From Sinosporangium siamense (GTDB lineage: Bacteria > Actinomycetota > Actinomycetes > Streptosporangiales > Streptosporangiaceae), in assembly GCF_016863435.1 (NCBI RefSeq), contig NZ_BOOW01000013.1:1-64000 (forward strand): a stretch of DNA of 64,000 nt. The letters are read 5' to 3'. Shown here piece by piece: positions 60,370 to 64,000 of the stretch. A program made the translations under genes and the position numbers. The notes beneath the pieces are model-generated. The model was not told where the DNA came from. It ran no database searches and worked only from the letters and a program-made list of their open reading frames with translations. The first letter of the stretch is position 1. Every line of letters begins with the position of its first letter.

Positions 60370-61511
60370 GGGGCGGCTCGCAGGCCGGCCAGGTCGGCGG
60401 TCAGACGGCAGCGAATGTGGCTGATCAGCCGGAAAAGGTCGGGGCAGTAGACCGACGGGTTGTCGAAACCCTCGCCCGCGCGATAGCGGTGGGGGTGGAG
60501 GCCTCCGCCGCAGACCCGCACGATGCGGCACGCGCGGCAGGCGGGGGAGAGTAGCCGGGCCGCCGGAAGAGCGGCGTCGAAGGGGTGGGCCCCGACGTTG
60601 AGGCCGGTGTCCGCGGCCCCCTGATAAGCGGATTTGAGAATGTCGCTCCGCCCGATCGCCCCGTCGGTGTCCACGGTGACATAGCGGGTGGGGCCGAGCC
60701 CCACGTCTTCACGCCGCGAGACGCCGCCGAGCAGTACGTTGACGATCTCCTCGAACAGCCGCACCCCGGTCTCCCGGCGCGGCGCGCAATACCAGCGGTC
60801 GAAGACCGCCGTCAGCCAGTCGCCGTACGGCGTCGCCGCCGACCCTGCCTCCCTCCCCGGCGGCGGACGCGTCCAGTTGCCGTGCGGAAGGAGAAAGTCC
60901 ACCCGCGGCGGCGAGTACGGCAGAAGCGCCTCATAGGTGGACACCGGATCGTTGGCCAGGTCCACCGTGCAGAGCAGCCCGCCGAACAGCGCGGGCCGGG
61001 CCGACAGTAGCCGCAGCCCCTTGGCCACCGCCGCATGGCTGCCCCTGCCCCGGGCGTCGACCCGGTGCCGGTCGTGGGCCTCGGCGTCGCCGTCCAGGCT
61101 GACCCCGACACGCACGCCGAGCTCGTCGAACAGGTCGAGGTGGGCGCCGGTGAGCCGGACCGCGTTGGTCTGCAGGCGGACGTCGACCCGGGTGGCGACC
61201 GCGTCCGCCGCCTCGCGGACGCGCCGGACAAAGTGGCGGATGCGCCCGGGGCCGGCGAGCAGGGGTTCGCCGCCGTGGAGGACGACGCCGACCTGGGGCA
61301 GCGCGTGGGCGGCGGCGTGTTCGGCGATGCGCTCGGCGGTGTGGTCCATGGTCGCCGCGGACATGACGGCGGGCTGGGACCGCCACCCCTGGTCGGCGGA
61401 TCGGTAGATGTAGCAGTGGTCGCAGGCGAGGTCACATCTGCTCGCGATCTTCACGACGAACTGCTGAAAGGGGAAGGGCTCTACCGAGATACCACCTTCA
61501 GGGATTGGCAC
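60366..61511 (-). CDS. fxsB: FxsB-family radical SAM/SPASM cyclophane maturase
   Basis: A 381-residue radical SAM enzyme. The [4Fe-4S] site is C-D-L-A-C-D-H-C (Cys 26, 30, 33), followed by the G-G-E-P SAM motif (V-V-L-H-G-G-E-P-L-L). The C-terminal SPASM region has C-R-A-C-R-I-V-R-V-C-G-G-G and V-Y-C-P-D for auxiliary clusters. FxsB enzymes join the aromatic ring of Phe to the beta-carbon of the residue two positions on in the FxS motif, creating a strained three-residue cyclophane. The substrate FxsA is encoded divergently 315 bp away. The GTG start at 61511 has a weak ribosome site. Overlaps the HExxH gene. Confidence 0.93.
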   Translation of the reverse strand: MPIPEGGISVEPFPFQQFVVKIASRCDLACDHCYIYRSADQGWRSQPAVMSAATMDHTAERIAEHAAAHALPQVGVVLHGGEPLLAGPGRIRHFVRRVREAADAVATRVDVRLQTNAVRLTGAHLDLFDELGVRVGVSLDGDAEAHDRHRVDARGRGSHAAVAKGLRLLSARPALFGGLLCTVDLANDPVSTYEALLPYSPPRVDFLLPHGNWTRPPPGREAGSAATPYGDWLTAVFDRWYCAPRRETGVRLFEEIVNVLLGGVSRREDVGLGPTRYVTVDTDGAIGRSDILKSAYQGAADTGLNVGAHPFDAALPAARLLSPACRACRIVRVCGGGLHPHRYRAGEGFDNPSVYCPDLFRLISHIRCRLTADLAGLRAAP

Positions 61512-61573
61512 CGCTACGCGCTCACTCCGAGTGTTTGTGCGGGGTAGTGCTCTAACGATACCTATATCCCCAA

Positions 61574-61609
61574 AACATAGTTTGTCGCGTCAAGTTGCGT
61601 CAATATAGA
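61574..61609. promoter_or_regulatory. overlapping divergent promoters of fxsB and fxsA
   Basis: Plus strand: TTGTCG (61582-61587), 16 bp, TATAGA (61604-61609) toward fxsA. Minus strand: TTGACG (61598-61603), 18 bp, TATGTT (61574-61579) toward fxsB. The two share bases, so one regulator could switch both. A 10-bp direct repeat, GTCGCGTCAA/GTTGCGTCAA, lies between them as a possible operator. The remaining 61610-61826 would be a ~210-base leader of fxsA. Confidence 0.5.
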
Positions 61610-61826
61610 ACTTGTCGGGCGTTCGTGATAGGACGTTCAGTGGGCATTTCCGCGTGCGGACCGAAGCGCGGCAGGTTGCCGCCGGCCGGGCGCTCTGTCG
61701 TCTTGGGTGGGGGCCACGGGAAAAATGCTCGTTGTCCGAGTTGCGTCTCAACGGATTCAACGGCCTTACCGCCTTTGTTCGAGCTCCTCAGACGGACGGC
61801 AGGGCTCGTGGACGGGAGGGTGAGCG

Positions 61827-62030
61827 GTGGAGTCCGGAGTGACCTCTCCCGAGGTCGAGGGGGAAGGCAGGGATCTCCGCTCGGATCTGGTCGATCTGAG
61901 CGGCATCGACCTGAGTGCTCTCTCCGAGTTGCCTGACACGGCATTGTGCGAGGCGCTGCGGAGAATCCGGCGGGAAGCGAGTGCCGGTTCGCTCCTGTGC
62001 TCGCTTGAGGGATTCGTCAGTTCGATCTAA
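61827..62030 (+). CDS. fxsA: FxSxx-COOH cyclophane RiPP precursor peptide
   Basis: A 67-residue precursor ending F-V-S-S-I (63-67), the exact FxSxx-COOH signature. The leader has the family pattern D-L-S-G-I-D-L-S-A-L, then L-P-D-T-A-L-C-E-A-L-R-R-I and a final helical segment before the core. FxsB is expected to crosslink Phe63 and Ser65. The GTG at 61827 follows GGAGGGTGAGCG. It lies 233 bp upstream of fxsT on the same strand and divergent from fxsB. Two Cys in the leader (C41-like and C58-like positions) are not typical modification sites. Confidence 0.93.
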   Translation: MESGVTSPEVEGEGRDLRSDLVDLSGIDLSALSELPDTALCEALRRIRREASAGSLLCSLEGFVSSI

Positions 62031-62045
62031 GGGAACTTGTGAAAC

Positions 62046-62066
62046 ACCCTCACCCACGATGAGGGT
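62046..62066 (+). terminator. short hairpin after fxsA, possible attenuator
   Basis: ACCCTCA (62046-62052) and TGAGGGT (62060-62066) form a 7-bp stem 15 bp after the fxsA stop. It is followed by TATACT (62070-62075), which could be a -10 for fxsT. A partial terminator would let the peptide be made in excess over fxsT. A further AGCACTC-GT-GAGTGCT near-palindrome lies at about 62117-62132. No other gene is seen in 62031-62263. Confidence 0.4.
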
Positions 62067-62263
62067 ACTTATACTGGTTTCGTATGCTTCGCTCCGCCGT
62101 ACTTCGTGGTACTTCTCAGCACTCGTGAGTGCTCGTGAGTATGGATGTCTAGTTGGATGTCTAGGCGTTTCTTCGGTTTCACCGAGCCGGTTACCGAGGC
62201 GCCGGAGGTCGATATGGATCGTTTGGTATCGCTGATGATTCTCGGCGTGGAACGGATACCCCG

Positions 62264-64000
62264 GTGGTGACCAGGACAGGCGGTGCAGGTAGCGGCATTA
62301 TCATCTCTTTCCTCTCCTACGGCGGGGGAGCCGGCCAGACGGCGGCGGTCGCGAACATCGCCTGGATCCTCGCCGCCGCCGGGCAGAAGGTGCTCGTGGT
62401 CGACAGCAGGGCCGAGGCCCCCGCGCTCCACCGCTACTTCGCCCCCTTCGGCCGCCCGCTCGTGATCAGGGACCGCCCCGCCGACCGGGGCGACCCGCTG
62501 TCGGCGACCGTCCGCCTGGACTGCGACCCGCCCTCGCCGGAGGGCCGCGTCGACTACCTCGGCCCCGCCCTGCCCGAGCCCGCGCCGGGGATCAGGGGGG
62601 AGAGCCCGCGCTTCGACTGGGCGGTGTGGTCGCGCCGCCTCCCCGAGCTCCGGCGCAGACTGATGGCGGCCGGCTACGACTATGTGCTCGTGGACGGGCC
62701 CGCCGGCGGGGGTGACGCCGCCGTGGCGACCGCCGCCCAGCTCTCCGACTCCGTCGTGCTCTGCCTGTCGATGACGCCCGGCGTGATCCTCGGCAGCGGC
62801 GCCCTGGCGCGGCGCATGCTGAGCAGGCGGTTCGAGGTGCGCATCCTGCCGGTGCCGATGGGGGTGGACGACCGCGACCCGCAGGGACTGCGCCGCGCCA
62901 GGCTGCTGGCCCGCGAGCGGTTCGCCGCGATCACCACCGGCGGACCGGCGGTGCTGGGCCAGATCGAGGTGCCCTACCTGCCGGAGTTCTCCCACGACGA
63001 GAAGCTCGCCGTGCTGGTCGGCGGATCGCAGGCCGCACCGCTCGTGCGCGCCTACGAGCTGATGACCAGGGCGATCACCGACGACCGGGTGCGAACGGCG
63101 AACTCGCCGAGCGACGTGCTCCGGGAACGTTACATCCGCGCCCTCGACCACGCCTTCCCCACGCTCCCGCGCGCGGTCTCCATCGTCTACGCGCCGCGCG
63201 ACCGCGTGTGGGCCGACTGGTGCCGGGGGCTGCTCGGCGAGCACGGCGTGCCGACCGAGATGGTCTCGGTGATGCCGGCCAGGACGCTGCCCGCCGTCGA
63301 GGGCGGCCGCCACCTCCTGCTGATCTCACCCGGCCGGCTGATCGGCCTCAACCGGACGCACGTGGACGAGCCGCCGGGGGCCCAGCCGGGCGGCGGAGCC
63401 CAGGTCAGCCGCACCTTCGCCGTGTTGATCGACGACACCGAGCCGCCGGAGTGGGCCGCCTCGATCGACCGCATCGATCTGCGGGAGGTCAAGGAGGAGC
63501 AGGCCGAGGAGTTGCTGCGCAAACGGCTCGGGCTCACGCCGTTCCAGGAGTTCGGGCCGTCGCAGGGCACCCGTTTCCCCGGCGGGGTGAGGCGTGGCGG
63601 CACGGCGGAGGTCGGGGCGGCCCGGCTGCCCTTCCCTCCCCGATATGCCGGATTTGTCGGGCGAGATGGCTTTTTGGAGGAGATGCGGGACAACCTGGCG
63701 CCCACCACACTCGCCCAGGGGCCCTACTACCTGCGCGGCGCGGAGGGCGTCGGCAAGAGCCAGCTCGTGCTCGAATATGTCTACCGCTTCGCCTCCGACT
63801 ACGACATCATCTGGTGGATCCCCGGCGGCTCACGCAACGACATCCGCAAGGGGCTCGCCGACCTCGCCGTCACCCTGCAGATCCCCTCCAGAGGCGACGG
63901 GGCCAAGGCGATGCTCAAGGCCCTCGACGTCGAGCCCGCCCGCTGGCTGCTCGTCTACGACAACGTCGGCGACATCGCCCACCTCGACGGCCTCCTGCCG
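62264..64000 (+). CDS. fxsT: FxS-system MinD-like/TIR-like/NB-ARC protein, partial at window end
   Basis: Open to the window end (579 codons seen); full members continue into TPR repeats. Residues 10-270 form a MinD/ParA-like domain (I-I-S-F-L-S-Y-G-G-G-A-G-Q-T-A-A-V-A-N, where the usual lysines of the deviant Walker A are replaced). Residues 305-405 look TIR-like (S-I-V-Y-A-P-R-D-R-V-W-A-D-W). From about 459 an NB-ARC ATPase begins (Y-A-G-F-V-G-R-D, Walker A G-A-E-G-V-G-K-S at about 491, Walker B W-L-L-V-Y-D-N at about 561). This is the STAND-type partner of FxS RiPP loci. Start is GTG 62264 or 62267; a TAG blocks the frame upstream. Confidence 0.9.
   Translation, partial: MVTRTGGAGSGIIISFLSYGGGAGQTAAVANIAWILAAAGQKVLVVDSRAEAPALHRYFAPFGRPLVIRDRPADRGDPLSATVRLDCDPPSPEGRVDYLGPALPEPAPGIRGESPRFDWAVWSRRLPELRRRLMAAGYDYVLVDGPAGGGDAAVATAAQLSDSVVLCLSMTPGVILGSGALARRMLSRRFEVRILPVPMGVDDRDPQGLRRARLLARERFAAITTGGPAVLGQIEVPYLPEFSHDEKLAVLVGGSQAAPLVRAYELMTRAITDDRVRTANSPSDVLRERYIRALDHAFPTLPRAVSIVYAPRDRVWADWCRGLLGEHGVPTEMVSVMPARTLPAVEGGRHLLLISPGRLIGLNRTHVDEPPGAQPGGGAQVSRTFAVLIDDTEPPEWAASIDRIDLREVKEEQAEELLRKRLGLTPFQEFGPSQGTRFPGGVRRGGTAEVGAARLPFPPRYAGFVGRDGFLEEMRDNLAPTTLAQGPYYLRGAEGVGKSQLVLEYVYRFASDYDIIWWIPGGSRNDIRKGLADLAVTLQIPSRGDGAKAMLKALDVEPARWLLVYDNVGDIAHLDGLLP

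Noticed and set aside
58969-60531. Extended N-terminus of the HExxH protein beginning at 60531
   Set aside because: The added 54 residues lie inside fxsB and are Arg/Pro-rich; the GTGA overlap gives a better start at 60369.
1-64000. tRNA, rRNA genes, transposases or integrases
   Set aside because: I looked for T-loop-like motifs, conserved rRNA segments and transposase or integrase motifs on both strands and saw none I could support.

Overview
The window is high-GC actinobacterial DNA. GTG starts, GTGA/ATGA stop-start overlaps and TAGNNT -10 elements are frequent. The gene content (SepH, DUF3710, DUF3159, DUF4193, DUF4235, CeoBC, Hen1-Pnkp, FxS RiPP genes) points to the Streptosporangiales (Streptosporangium/Nonomuraea-like). 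That placement is inferred from gene content, not from a search.

Left edge, 1-4.3 kb: an accessory-looking minus-strand block of unrecognised small proteins and an XRE/TPR regulator. It ends at a remnant of an ABC-transporter ATPase gene cut off inside its Walker A motif. Next, 4.5-6.8 kb holds two overlapping PH-domain membrane proteins. At 6.8-10.1 kb lies a minus-strand operon resembling part of a methylamine-dehydrogenase maturation locus: a MauA-like 12-Cys Tat protein, a MauD-like thioredoxin, a MauE-like membrane protein, a membrane protein broken by an in-frame TGA, and a lipoprotein. No heavy chain is present.

Housekeeping core, 10.7-44.2 kb: sepH (cell division), a sugar-lactone oxidase, a polysaccharide deacetylase, MFS efflux, a lytic transglycosylase, a small orphan CRISPR array, coproporphyrin ferrochelatase, a collagen-like secreted protein, an S9 peptidase overlapping an inositol monophosphatase, a two-component system, a DUF4193 zinc-ribbon protein, otsA, valS, an AI-2E-type permease, dut, DUF3710, an OB-fold protein, DUF3159, the CeoC/CeoB K+ regulatory pair, a KimA-like permease and a TRAM RNA methyltransferase. 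The stretch from suhB-like to the TRAM methyltransferase follows, as I recall it, the Mycobacterium tuberculosis Rv2701c-Rv2689c order with insertions.

Accessory right half, 44.3-58.9 kb: remnants of a PucR-type regulator, three secreted cell-wall hydrolases (two sharing a duplicated peptidase-inhibitor-like domain), an NBR1-Ig membrane HTH protein, a GH18-like protein whose catalytic motif looks degraded, an Old Yellow Enzyme with a divergent ArsR-type regulator, the Hen1-Pnkp RNA-repair operon and a sugar porter.

Right edge, 59.0-64.0 kb: an FxS-type cyclophane RiPP locus. A divergent promoter region separates fxsB (radical SAM/SPASM), which overlaps an HExxH peptide-hydroxylase-like gene, from the fxsA precursor (C-terminus FVSSI) and a MinD-like/TIR-like/NB-ARC protein (fxsT) that runs off the window. 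This is the most interesting system here.
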